Made by a program: the position numbers and the translations under genes
Assembly: GCA_033002965.1 (NCBI GenBank)
Contig: JAURVB010012608.1
Coordinates: 310,001 to 374,000, forward strand
From: Piper betle
Lineage: Eukaryota > Streptophyta > Magnoliopsida > Piperales > Piperaceae
DNA length: 64,000 nucleotides
Direction of reading: 5' to 3'
Notes under the pieces: generated by a model
Told to the model about the DNA's origin: nothing
Database searches by the model: none
The model's input: only the letters and a program-made list of their open reading frames with translations
In this document: piece after piece, positions 38,871 through 51,623 of the stretch
How the letters are laid out: every line of letters begins with the position of its first letter
Numbering within the stretch: position 1 is the stretch's first letter

Positions 38871-39955
38871 ATCCAGTAGTTAATGAAGCATGCACTGCCA
38901 AAAATTGCTATATATATATATATATATTATACTATTCTATTCTATTATATATAGGTAGACATTATTTTTCTCCTTGTCAACTCCTTCCGTTAAAGCGTCA
39001 GAAGTCATTGCATTTCAACCAAACTTGTATTGTGGTTAATTCTAATCTGACTGTATAATACTTATTTAATTTGAAATTAATAATATTATTTTATTTATTC
39101 ATTTATTAAGAAAGTGTTAGACTATAATTTTATTCAAATTATGAATTTTAAAAATATTGATAAATTTTTATATATTTGTAATTAAACTATTTGAATTAAA
39201 ATATTTTCTTTCTTAATAATACATGCTTAGTTTAAATTTTTACATAATTTTATTTATTTGTATATTTGTGTATTGCTATTTATTATTAACAAATAACTTA
39301 AAGTATAATTTTGTCCAAACTGAAAATCTTTTAAAAATCAATTCAATTTAATTATTGAAAAATTTTACTTGTTAAAATTAAAAATTGCTTTTAATATTTG
39401 TATGTAACTATATTTTTTGTTAAAATTAAATGAATATTTATAATTTTTATTTAAAAAATATAATAATATTTTATGAAATTAATTGTATATCTTAATCTGT
39501 ATTTTTATTCTTAAGCTTCCTATGTTCCTTGTGTACCGCATTAGTTTTTGGCTAATTACATTATAACATGAATAATTTTGGGCCCACTATTAAACCTTTT
39601 CATTAGTGAAGTCCCCTTTGTAATAAGCAAGATATATATACATATATGCTTTTAATGAGTACAGTAATTTATAGAAACATAATCAAATATCGCCGTTTTT
39701 CCAAATTATATAATTAGCAATCATGAATTGTAATATATAAAATTATTACAATTAATTTCACAAATACCATTTATTAATTATAAAATATATTTTTATTCCA
39801 CGGCAACTATCATTGAAGTGAATATTAGATATGATATTAGCTGATTAAATTAATCTCGTAACATTATTAACTAATAATGAGGGTTGATACTTGAGTATAC
39901 GAGAGGCCGGTTTAAGACCACTTTTTTATTAAATAAAATAGAGAAAATCTAAACC

Positions 39956-42008
39956 ATGAACGACGCCGACCAGCCACCGCCGGCGGACGCTGCCCAACCG
40001 CCGCCGTCCTGGGAAACACCTTCCTCCCCTAATCCACCCATCCAGGTATTCTGAACTTGATCCAGGGAATAAAGATCTTATCGAATTCCAACTTCTTTTT
40101 TTGTGTGGTAATTTTTATGTTCAAAGGTTACCCCTTTCCGGCGCTACGAAATTTGTGGTTGTTCTATGTTTCGAAGTCCACGAAACCTTGTACAAGATCC
40201 GAAACCTCCAAAAATATTTATTTTTTTTGTTTTAATTTTTTGGGAACAGGGATTTGATAGGCGATGACAACTCCATTCAAACGAATTGCCCGAGATTTGG
40301 ATGCTGAGCGCCACCGTTTTATGGTGAGTGAGTATAGCATCATGCTGCTGCTGCTGCTGCTGCTGCTGCTGAGTGGTGACTGTTTGTTTTATTGAAAGTA
40401 GCTTGTTAAGCTTCGATGTGTCTGTTTTTTCAACTTGTTTGTGTGAAATAGCTATTTGTTGAATTTGGCTATTTTCCAACTTGTTTGTGCAAAAATAAAT
40501 AGTGTCAGGTAATGTTTTGTTTGATACCACTCGGTTATCTTCTTTCGTAATTTCTTTATTTATTGCTTAATTTTGTTTCGAATTTGTTCCCCATTGCTTT
40601 GCAGTCGTCCAGCATTAAAGATATGTACCAAAGACCAAAGCTAGTAGAGTCTTCGGTTCAGGAAGACGCCGACAATGAGGAATTGGACATAAGGAAATTG
40701 CTCAAGGACGTTCATAATTTTGGTAGGAATCCAACAACATCGGAATGTTTCTGTCAATTTTTTTTCTTTAGAGATGTCATGCCTTGCCGGTACAAAAATA
40801 GCTTCTTTCAATTATGGTGACACCTGACAAGCAGACAAGGCATTCAAGTTAGGGCAATACTTTGATAGAAGTGTGGGAGGGTTCTGCAATTCATTATTTT
40901 TATCAGTTAGAAATTAGATGTGTTGTTCTATTCGTGCTTTTCATGAAATGATATTGCCATCCTGCAAACAACATGATTGCCCTGCAAACTGATTGTCTAT
41001 TCCGTCTCAAATTTGTCACTTGTATTTTGAGATTGACACAGCCGGATAGTTTCTTGTTAACTTTATGGAAAGTGTGGTGAAACATGTGAATTTTTTTCCA
41101 CCAAATACTTGTGCAAAATCTGAGTTTACACATTAGGTTCAAGGATTGACAGTCTTGAATGATTTCTCATTCAATGTGGAAAGATGAAATATCTTGGTGA
41201 GGATGTTGCCCAGGATCGTTTCACATTTTATAGTAATATGATCATCAGTTTAGTATCTTATTGCACATCAAAGTTGGAGTATTATTCCATGTTATGCATG
41301 ATTTAAATTTTCATTCTCACCACATGTTGTGTGAATCAACACTTTTGCTCTTGGAAAGTTTTATCAATGCACTTAAGTCTTTTTTTTAATTGACAACATT
41401 TTTGATCTTGTTCAATTGTTTTAGGTTCATCACATATGAGCTGGAAAGAGAGGAAAAAGATTGAGGATAAAAATGTTCTTTCTTTGGGTGGGAAGGTAAG
41501 GTTATCTCTTGATTTATCACCTGCTGTGAAGTCCTTGAGATTACTATCTTATTATATTAAACATTTTTAAGTTCTTGTTCATTTTAACAGCCTTCAAAGA
41601 AGAAAAAGTCCCACTTAACATCGCAAAGGCCACCATGAAAAATCGCAAGCACAAAGAGCAGAAATTGCTGCAGGAGGTTGGCAGTTTATATTTGGCTGGC
41701 CATATTTTCTTGCTACCCTTTGCAATTGACCTTATGTCCCCCTGTTTGTGTGCTTTCAGGGTTTTATTTTGGATAAGTTTGTAAAGCTTGGCGGTGGAAG
41801 AAATGATAAATTGGAGAAGCGCAAACCAGTGGGAAGAATACTCAAATCATCGGAGGGTCATTTTAGGAACGGAATATTGGATGTTAAGCACTTGTTGCGA
41901 CCCGCTTCATCATCCAGAGGAGAAAATAATGTAGCAGGTAAGAATGGTAAGGGAAAGAAAGGAAAGAAGGGAAGGAAAAGTAAAAAAGGTGTCAGGAAGA
42001 AGCACTGA
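39956..42008 (+). pseudogene. DUF4602 / C1orf131-like gene, unit B copy, frameshifted in exon 5
   Basis: Same six-exon structure as unit A: 39956-40045, 40261-40323, 40605-40722, 41425-41495, 41591-41676, 41760-42008. Exon 5 is 86 nt instead of 87 because one A is missing from the lysine-codon run (about 41606). The frame changes from KKKKVPLNIAKA to KKKKSHLTSQRPP and stops at TGA 41636-41638. The last exon keeps the complete tail that unit A has lost, ending GKGKKGKKGRKSKKGVRKKH before TGA at 42006-42008. Exon 2 begins MTTPFKR instead of MAAPFKR. As written, the product would be about 130 residues and lack the C-terminal half. Confidence 0.8.
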
Positions 42009-44476
42009 TATAATTTGCAAGACCAAATGATGTTCTTGGCTTACTCTAAATTCAATTTGTTTACAAGATTTTGCTTCTTACATGTGAATGTATTATCTTA
42101 ACCATGGACGGATATGTGCGCTAGAAATTGAATATGTAGTCTAAATATTGAACTCTTTTGATTGAGCTTATATTTGCAGCCAATTTCAACATACGTGATA
42201 GATATGTGAATGATTTTACTTTGTAGTAAGGTTTGTGAAGTATAACAAGATCAACATCCATTAAGGTCAATAGTAAATTTGCCAGATTTGGTAGGTCTCA
42301 ACTATCCTCGATAGTTTTTGAAGCTTGGGTACATAAATTAAAGATCTTGTCTTCTCGTAATTCAAATAAAAAAACAGTGAGAATTCTTCCACCAATAAGG
42401 ACTAGTGCAAGATGAGCAATTGGTTTTTTGCTTCCCTCATATCGACTTCATGTTTTCAGATGAACGGATGGATTCCTTGGCGAATCCATGAGGAGCATCA
42501 GAACTACATCCCACCCAGGGCATAAAAGAAAGGGAACTGTAACACGAGTCTAATTACATCGTTGCGGAACTAGTCACCCAATGTTGCCAAGCCAGAAAAA
42601 AGGAGGCCAATGAAACAAAAACATCCCAGCTAGCAGGTAATAGTAATGCAGACTCGAGTATTTCTCACAACTCCTTAATTTCCCAAAGAGAACTTTCACA
42701 AGGAAAAGGCCGCACGGTAATACACATGTCACTAACTTCGCCGTGAATCCTCCATATATAAGTTTAGTCTACGATTCTTTAAGAACCTTTACATGCACAA
42801 GAAAGTCATCATGAACATGAAGAACATCATCGTAGTTTCTGGTTTCGGATATAATACCATTTTCACTTCCATTAAGATTTATGAGCCCCGAGAACGTTCC
42901 TATTCAATATGGACTCTGCTGACCAGAAGATGTCTGGGATGACCATCCCAAGCCAGCCTCCCCAGTGGCAGGTCGAGAAGCTAGACAGTGGCAATACAGA
43001 AGAACCGGCACATGCATTGCTCCAAGTGAAGTGACCCCATTTGTAACACCCACACCAAAAAGAAGCCGGGAAATGGTGCTGTCCATGGATAACACCTGCT
43101 CCCGCCGGCGCAAGGTTGCAGCTTGCCGGTACTTTATCCGGCAAACTTATCAGAGCTTCAAATAATTGGTCCCTTATATCTCTTACGTGCAAGATGTAGC
43201 ATCCAAAAACCGTGTTTGTGAAGCACCTGTTTTTCATTTGAAATGAAGTGGTTCTTTCGGTGATAGACACTTACATTTAATTAGAAGATACTTGAAGCAT
43301 AATTTAATTTTGTTAGCAAGATTGAATGATCTTTGTAATCATTTATATTTCTATTAATTATGGAATATAAGATTATGTAAAGATAGGATTGTATCAATTA
43401 GACAAATCCGATCATCCTTAATTGGAGCCAATTTGATTTACCCCTAGCTTATAAATAAAGGCCTTCACAACACATCTAAATCATTGAATTGGAATCACAT
43501 AAATTTGACTGTAGGGTACTGGAGATCAAGGTTCGCAGTCTTGGGCTCGCTCAATCGTCGTAAGAAGATAGAAACAAATAAGGTTTTCTTTTGTCTCTCA
43601 TACTCTTGTTTTTTTTTCAATTTTTTTAGCGGCTCGCACTGTTTGAAGATGAACCTTTTTTTAATGTTTATAAAATTGTGTATATTATATTAGCGTTCTA
43701 CGTAATTTTTTTGTTCCGTTTTTTTGGGCTTCAAAATTTTCTTTGAAACGGGTTGTCTAAAATAACAGTCTAACTCCAATTCAATATAATGAGTGAACAA
43801 TGGGTTTTAAGATATCAGTGTTTTTTTTAATATATGTTGAAACTTCGCATGCCCTCTCACATGACCGATGAGGGTCCTGTCAGTAGGACGCATTTCTGGG
43901 GAAAAAAATCTTCTTAATTTGTGTGAGGTTTCAAAAGGCCCATTTATGATTCTCATTCTTTCCACTTTGATTATGAAAAATTGTAATAAAGATGTTCTCA
44001 GAATAAGGATCAATTATAAACATCAAAAACTTTGCAGGCCAGTAATTAGTTCATATAATCATGTGTCTCAGTTCGGTTAATCACAAGAAAATAAAGAAAT
44101 ATATATATGATGAGGTATAAACAAGTCATAGTCGTGCGAGAATAATCTGAGTGCATCACGTTTCTTGACATGAAGGTTCCCTAAAACTTATTGATTGATG
44201 AGTAAATTTTACTGTATAACACAGGGTGATAAAATATAAATTACATTAAAAGGTGAATTCTCAATTTGAAGTAGATAGTTAACCACAATTTTACTTTTAG
44301 TTTTTGGCTGCAAAATCTGTAAGGGTGACACACTTCATGCAATATATTCACTTACGTGCACACCTCTCTACATATAGACTGATTGATATGCGAGCATCCT
44401 TCTTAGTTTTTTGCTTTAACTATAGCATAAATTACTACTATGCAACATGCCAGTACTGTTACTTCTCTGCTCTAGG
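42009..44476. other. Unit B region between the DUF4602 gene and small-gene copy B1
   Basis: Mirrors 28532-31078 of unit A: internal repeat at 42176-42345, the unrecognised open stretch near 42900-43030, and the solo-LTR-like block at about 43313-43580. No further gene is recognised. Confidence 0.5.
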
Positions 44477-45135
44477 ATGGAGGGACCGAAAAATAGCAGC
44501 CTCAGCAGCCCAGAAGAATCAAAAGTCATCTCTACCATTGACGATTTTGGAAAACTAGCGACGGTATATATAGCATATATATTACGTGCTCCCAATTATG
44601 TTAGACTAAACACTACTCTTGTGACGTTGGTCAATGCATGGTCACTTATATGTATGTTCTTGCCTACGTACCGCAGGAAGCTAGTTTTTATGCCCCAAAA
44701 GTGTTACCAAAAAGGTGGAGGATGAAAACGGCGCAGAAATTTTGGTGAAGAAGAAGAAGGTCGAGATGATTACTGTTATTATTATAATAATCTCTACTAC
44801 AGCGATGATGATGAGGTAAAGTTGTCAGCTTAATTTGCATTTGGTCCATTATATTGCTCATTTCTGATTTAATATATATTATTAGTGATATCATATGGCT
44901 AAGTACATATATGTATGTATGTATGTATGTATAAGTTACATGGAATTCTGGTTTGGTTGTGTTAAAGGAGGAAGTCCCGGTCAATTTTGATGAGGAAGAC
45001 TATGAAAAACTCATGCCATACAAGAAACCTTTGGGGAAAAAGAAGCACCCAAAAAGCCACAAGCCGTGGGGGAAGGTTCTGAGGAGGAAGGTTGACAGTA
45101 TGAGGAGTTCGAGAAATCATATGGAACAAGATTAA
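44477..45135 (+). CDS. Unrecognised small lysine/acid-rich gene, copy B1
   Basis: Counterpart of A1: MEGPKNSSLSSPEESKVIS from 44477, the VEDEN... DDYCYYYNNLYY... DDDE segment (about 44680-44815) and VPVNFDEEDYEKLMPYKKP ending in MEQD with TAA at 45133-45135. A run of 8-10 bp in the intron near 44635 is missing relative to A1, and one A of the CCCCAAAAAGTG run has been lost at the second segment's start, so that segment's frame differs. Function unknown; the product is real only if the segments are spliced. Confidence 0.4.
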
Positions 45136-45229
45136 ATTTGATTATCGCCGCTGATCATTGATTTTTCTTTTGAAGTATATATGTTTAGATTATCATACGT
45201 AATGAAGTTTTGTGATCTCTATGTGTGGG

Positions 45230-45230
<1 letters not shown>

Positions 45231-45269
<39 letters not shown>
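45231..45269. repeat. (TA)n microsatellite, unit B
   Basis: TA tract followed by TATG repeats, at the position equivalent to 31842-31887 in unit A but of different length. Confidence 0.9.
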
Positions 45270-45281
<12 letters not shown>

Positions 45282-46251
45282 ATACATATTCAGCTCAAAC
45301 GTTTCGATCGACTTTTAATATGATAAATATGGGTTGTATGTTTTTTTGGTATTAATTGCTATTATGTGACTGCGAGTTCCAATTTCAAATGATCATAATT
45401 TCATTGTTAAGTTAATTTCCCTTAATTTCATTGTGGTTTGGTCGTGCACTTTGGGTTTATATTATAATATTTTTTTTAAAATATGGGTTTATACACCCAA
45501 GTTTAAGCTGGTAGGACGTATATGGGAAGACACACAGTGGAGAGCTTTTTCTTTTTTTCTTCATTTTACCCTTCTTTTGATTGAGCTTTAGATGGACTAT
45601 TTAAGTGAATGGGCTAGTCTATTTGCAGCCAATTTCAACATATGTAATAGATATTTGAATGATTGTACTTTGATGTAGTAAGGTTTGTCAATTATAACAA
45701 GATCAACATCCACTAAGGTCATTTGTAAATTTGGCAGATGTGGTAGGTCTCAACTATCCTCTATAGTTTTTGAAGCTTGGGTACATAAATGCGCCAAGGT
45801 GTTGGCTTTCTAATCGAACCAAGAACCGGGGCTAGTCCATGATGAGCATTTGAGGTGGCTTCGTTTATTAAATTGAACATGAGGATTCCTCAGCAAAGTC
45901 CACTAGATGTATTAGAACCAAACTTATTTTTGACTCCAAAAGTTGTCTTAGTTAACTCGAATTCGTACATTTTAAACTAAATTTCACGAATAATTCTATA
46001 TTAATTAATTTTATAATTGAATTACTGATTTATACTATAATAATTCCAAGTTGGCTTAGAGGACTCAGAGGCAACTTCACTGAGTTTTTAAACAATAATA
46101 AGAACTGATTAGTGAAACCATATGATTGTTGGCTGAAGCTTATGGATCTCGCTGCCCCAAGCCACTAGAAGATTTATGTAAACAGGTAAGAGTAACACTA
46201 GCCCCCTTGTGTACTACAACTATCATCATCTCAAACATTTCGACTGTCGGA

Positions 46252-47780
46252 CAGAAAATGAGAAATATATAAGGATAAATAAATTTGAAAGAGCAAGTTG
46301 AACCATAATTTTACTTTTAGTCTTTGGCTACAAAATCTATAAGATAGGAATTCGTGACACACTTCATGTCATATACTCACTTACGTGCACACCTATATTT
46401 TTATACATTGATTGATATACGAGCATCTTTCTTAGATTTTTGGTTTAACTATAGTATAAGTTACTTCTCTACAACATGCTAGTACTGTTACTTTGCAATA
46501 TCAATAAACATGTCGGGACTGAAAAATAGCAGCCTGCAACTGCCTAGAAGAAACAAAAGTCATCTCTATTATTGAGGATTTTGGAAAACTAGTGACAGGT
46601 ATGTATATGTAGAATACTATGTGCTCTTAGTTGTGTTAGAATAAATACTACTTTTGTGAATCCATGGCGCTTATGTGTATGTGTGAATAAGTTACATGGA
46701 ATTATGGTTTGGTTGTGTTAAAAGAGGAAGATGAAGTTAATTTTGATGATGAAGGCTACGAAAAACTGATGCCAAACAGGAAACCGTTGGGGAAGAAGAA
46801 GCACCCAATAAGCCACAAATGCCGGGGAAAGTTGTGGAGAGGAATGTTGACACCATGAGGAGTTTGATAAATCAATGGAACAGCCTTAAATTTGATATCG
46901 CAGCTGATCAATGATTATGCATTTGGCTTGGGTTTTTCTTTGGTAGTATGTTTAGACAATCATATTTATCAAAGTTAATTTTCGAAGTTGAACTTTTGAG
47001 TTGAACATTTATATATATAACCCACACATAGAGCTCAGAAAATTTCATTAAATATATATGATAATCTAAAAATATATACTGCCATAGAAAAATCTAGGCC
47101 AAATGCATAATTATGATCAGCTGCGATAATCATATTTAAGCTTCTTCAATAGATTTCTCAAACTCTTTATACAGTCAACCTTCCTCTTCAGAACTTCCCC
47201 CTACATTTGTGGCTTTTTTGGTGCTTCTTCTTCCTCGTGGGTTTCTTGTATGACATCAGTTTTTCAGTCTTTTTCACCAAAGTTAACTTGGTACTTCCTC
47301 CTTTAACACAATCAAACCAGAATTTCATGTAGCTTATTCTCACACTCACACATAAGCGCCATGAATTGACAAGAGTAGTATTTATTCTAACACAACTGAG
47401 AGCACGTAGTATGCTATATAATACATACAAATCACTAGTTTTCCAAAATCCTCAATAATAGAGATGACTTTTGTTTCTTCTAGGCAGTTGAAGCTGTTGT
47501 TTTTCGGTCCCTCCATGCTTGTTGACATTGCAAAGTAACAGTACTAGCATGTTGCAGAGAAGTAATTTATACTATAGTTAAAACAAAAAACTAAGAAAGA
47601 TGCTCGTATATCAATCAATGCATGTAAATAGAGGTGTGCACGTAAGTGAGTATATGGCATGAAGTGTGTCACCAATTCCTGTCGTATAGATTTTGTAGCC
47701 AAAGACTAAAAGTAAAATTATGGTTCAACTACCTCCTTCAAATTTCTTTATCCTTATATATTTCTCATTTTCTGAGCAAT
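46252..47780. repeat. Long inverted repeat of unit B with small-gene copies B2 (+) and B3 (-)
   Basis: Same architecture as 32860-34395: left arm about 46252-46970 with copy B2 (start MSGLKNSSLQLP at 46512, open tail to about 46914), short spacer, right arm about 47030-47780 with copy B3 on the minus strand (MEGPKNNSFNC start near 47517). The paired arms have survived in both units with only scattered changes. Confidence 0.88.
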
Positions 47781-47885
47781 GGACCTGCGCTAAATCTGCA
47801 GATTAGTGGACTAAATACAAATTAGTTGACAGCTTGACCTCATCATCATCGTTGTAACAGAGCTTACAGTAATATTAGTAATCAG

Positions 47886-50105
47886 TTGGATTTTCTTCAT
47901 TTCCATCCAAAATTTCCGCATCATTTTTACCCTCCACCTTTTTCATTACAACTGGGGCGTGAAAACGGGAGACATATGAGCGACCACACATTAGTGTACG
48001 TTCAATGCATTGATCTTTTATCCTTCCTCTTGAATAAGATGAAAGGGAACGAGACTTCTGACGTGCTTGTGTATGATGTTCCTATTGCATTTCTTCTTGA
48101 CCCTGACAAAATTTCAGGGTTTTTTTCATTAATTTATTTATCTTTATTTTTTATTTACATATGAATTAAATAAATTTCAACTATTATTATATAAATCGTA
48201 GAAATTTTTGGTTCTGACAGTGAAGTAGAAGAGGTTTACTACTTCTTCATACGACCTTTCCAACAAGAATCCAAAAAACTTAAGGTCGGATAATGGCAAA
48301 TGAAGAATAAGAAAGTGATCTACATTACACATCTGTCTAATAAGATTGGAAAGAAATTGTTCTACAGATATAATCTACTAATGTCAACCCCGAATACGTA
48401 TTTTTTGTCCTCTATTGCGTTTATAAAGTATCGTTGCTTGCGTCTATCAAATGTTTGTATATTTTTGCGTGATAGAAGTAAATGGATGTTGGTTTTGTAT
48501 ACTTTGGACAAGCTCTCCAGAAATGTTTCTGACAACCTTCATGTTCTTTTGTGTTATCAATAATGATGGTAGTTTTGACACAATTAGTTCTCTGTGTATA
48601 GTTCGATTGGTGATTTGCATGATCGACGATCGTCCTATTACTGTAAATTTGGATGAATTCGGTCTTCATCACCACAATGCTAACAAGCGCAGGTTTTTAT
48701 TTTTATTTTAAAACAGTTTTGCATTAAATTTTATCATTTAGTTAAATTCACAATATTTTTTACAGGCATGAGCCCGGATCAAATAACTCCTGTCAGGACT
48801 GCAACAAATTATGGTTATGTTTCTTTGGATAACATTAGTCTGGATATGCACACTTTTTATCCCAGAACAATGTCTGTAGACAACTATGCTCAGTTTGGAC
48901 ATACAATTGAAGGTTTGTTTTCCTTGGAAAGCACATATTAGACAATTTTATCATCACTTAAGGGTGTTACTACTATTTGTTCTAAGTGGTGCCAAAGCTT
49001 GATGTGCTATACTTTTTGGAAGTTTTGAGGATTACTGTTTTTTTGTGTGTGATTGACAGACAATTGAAGGAATTTTTTGTAATTGGAAAGCACATATTGG
49101 ACAAATTATATCAACAACATTTTAACCTGTGGGCTAGCTCCCAATGATGCCAATGTTTGATTTGCATTTGGTTTTTTGAATGTCTGAAGTTCTGTGAATT
49201 AATGTTTTTTTTTAGGTCTGCGTAAATTCTGAGCTGGAACCTTTTTCAAAGGTATCTATACTGTGCCACTTTTTGATGAAAGATTTTGTTCATTCTCTTT
49301 AGTAGGCAATTCAATGTTTCAAAGCGACGCATTGTTCTCCGAGGTTATGGAGAAGTAATTTTTTCTGATTTCAACACTTTTCAATTACTGAATTTCTTTT
49401 GGCAGGTCCTAGTGACCATGGGTGGCATCCTGCAGTAGGTTAGGAGGTGGCCTTGTTATATATTTTTATTTGTTTCATTGTTTAGAGGTGGTGTTTCTGC
49501 AAACAATTGCTGGTCTTCAGATCTCTGTTTGGGATAATTCATGTGATGAAAAGTTTGTATTATATTAGTTAAGCTTCGACTTTTTAGGTATTATAGTAGT
49601 TAAGCATCGAAATTGCTATTCAACAGAAATCATTTTGGTGCACTAACTGAAACTACCTCCAAATTAACCACTATGATGTTCAATTAAACATTTACAAAAT
49701 TTTAAAAACTATGCAAATGTTGTGTCATGAGTAGCTTAAAAGATAAATTTCAATTGTATAGATAAACGTTTATTCAACTATGAGAGAGGTTATAATTACT
49801 AGAGCAAGATATCACTCTATAGCAAGACCTATGCTGGATATATTTTTATTTTTATTTCTATATGCACTTTTATTTAAAAATTAAATTGACTGTAATAATT
49901 TATCTTAAATAGAGACTGTGATTTATTTGATATATCCTATTTGAATAAAAAGATGAATTATAATTATTTAAATTTTTTATTATATTAGTTAAGCTTCCAC
50001 TTTTTTAGGTATTATATTAGTTAAGCTTCCACTTTTTTCTATATTACTAATGAAAAATGGCAATTTTTCAGGTAAACAGTTTCATGAGTTTTTGGTGGTT
50101 CATAT
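47886..50105 (+). pseudogene. NAC-domain-like gene remnant, unit B
   Basis: Counterpart of 34489-36780. About 66 nt (22 codons) have been removed in frame at 48011, deleting the FHPTEED motif and leaving LLSFLLNKMKGNETSDVLVY. A 5-nt loss near 48793 shifts the exon reading HEPGSNNSC, which then stops at TAA. The YYFFIRPF and VNSFMSFWWFILE pieces remain. This copy is more damaged than the unit A copy. Confidence 0.5.
49440..49590 (+). repeat. Dispersed repeat, copy 3 (unit B)
   Basis: Unit B partner of 36135-36283. Confidence 0.6.
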
Positions 50106-50415
50106 TGGAGGTAAGGCAATTGTTTCGCATGGAAGTCAGAACAGTGGTAGATGTTGTTGTCTCTCCTGTTCTTTCTAGCTTTTTGCTTCATTCTAAATTT
50201 AAATGAATATGAATCCCCTCGCCCATAGCTACTTCATTGCAGTGATGAGGACAAAAGAGATGGACTATGTCCACTCTGGGACAATCAGCTGCCCTTTTCT
50301 ACGCCAAGGGTTAAAACTGGTGTCAAGACTTATCACCAAGCTAGGCTCCTCATAGACATTTGCCAATGTCCTTTAGTCCATATTCTTTTAGTCACCATCC
50401 CTTCTCATTAGTCAA

Positions 50416-51623
50416 ATCTCACACTCCCAGACAATCAAAGGATTACATTTCAAGTCTGGTGCGATTGAAGAGATAAGGTAAAAATCAAAGTAGATTTATG
50501 GGGTCTACTTGTCCAAGTTTGTTCTGATTAGACCATTTTACTTAATTTAGATTCGTTTTGATGTAAGGGTAGACAGGCTCTTTGAGGTGTGCGTTCGTGA
50601 CTTCATGTGGAGTAGTTCTGAGCTTGGGGGAGTGATTTATTCATGTTTGTGCCCAGAATCATTAATTGAGTCTGGCATTCGCGTTGTTTCCATTTGGTAG
50701 GAACTCTACTTTAGATGGGAATTGGTCCATTATCGGAGCCGAGATAGAAGTATTAAATCCACGTCCAATGCCCAGTATCCAAACAAGAGGGGATTCATAT
50801 CTATTTTTGTTGGTGTACCCTGTTTTATACGCCAGGGAAGAAAAAGATCGCTTCAAACACACAGTTTCGCATTAAGATCAGAGCCCAAATGTCAATACAA
50901 ATTGAACTAAGAAAAATTGGTGTTGTGGCTTGGATGATGAATGGTTGTAATTTAAGCTGTGCGAATATGTTTTCTTGATATAATCAACTTGACTTCTCGT
51001 TTGAGTCTCTAAACATGCCTAATATAAACTCAATACAAATTGGAAGAAACTAAAGCAACTGCCTCATTTCTGGTATGGAATTCCTAAAACTTTAATTTTT
51101 GGAATAAATTTCTGTGGTGACTTCTCACGCTTTAGTTGAAGTATATACACGCATATTTCTCCTTCATATTAATGGACCGAAAGAATAAATAAGCAATAAA
51201 TGTATTTCAGTTACTTGTCATTTCTCAATTTTCTCGTTGATAAAACAGAACACCATATTAAGTCACATTCATCACAAATTCTCCTTCCAAAGTTCACAAA
51301 TTTGAAGTTTTAGTTTGATTGGCGAAAGTTTTTTCAAAAATATGTACAAAGGCGATTGTTGAAACGTCGACTAAATTGTGTTGGGTCACATCTATACTCC
51401 TTGAATACTTTCTTCTTCTTCCACCAAAATTATAGTACACAGTAAAATGTCAACTAAGCTCTGTTTCATTGCTGGTGTTGAAGAATCCAAACCAGAAAGT
51501 CATCGCATAAAGCCGCTACTGCCATTACTATGGACACGGTTTGAGACCACTAATGTTTAATTACATTCATATACGAACGTTGAATTTCTTACGACTTTCC
51601 TCCACCGCCCATGTCTCAAATAC
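50416..51623. other. Intergenic region between unit B and the OFP gene
   Basis: No family recognised. A stretch at 50573-50699 reads as a plausible last exon (RLFEVCVRDFMWSSSELGG then SLIESGIRVVSIW and TAG) after an AG at about 50568, but I cannot name it. The remainder, up to the 3' flank of the OFP gene, is A/T-rich and contains nothing I recognise. Confidence 0.4.

Larger units (their letters stand above)
37681..39470. other. Spacer between units A and B
   Basis: No gene is recognised. It contains the CTCGAG-rich tandem array (38165-38400), a strongly GC-rich GGT/GGC patch (38390-38870) with long but repeat-driven open frames on both strands, a (TA)n tract at about 38912-38928, and then very A/T-rich DNA up to unit B. 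Confidence 0.6.
39471..50415. repeat. 11-kb segmental duplication, unit B
   Basis: Direct copy of 26073-37073, about 10,945 bp. Differences from A include the CTG tract in the first DUF4602 intron (6 units in A at 26951, 9 in B at 40345), TA tract lengths, an in-frame loss of about 66 nt in the NAC-like first exon and several one-base indels in coding stretches. Confidence 0.95.

Noticed and set aside
38350..39058. Overlapping long frames (up to 183 codons) on both strands
   Set aside because: Low-complexity GGT/GGC sequence. No motif, no splice structure, no consistent start.
50573..50880. Possible organelle-derived or unknown exon (SLIESGIRVVSIW region)
   Set aside because: I first suspected a plastid gene insertion, but could not match it to any plastid protein. 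Left as unrecognised sequence.
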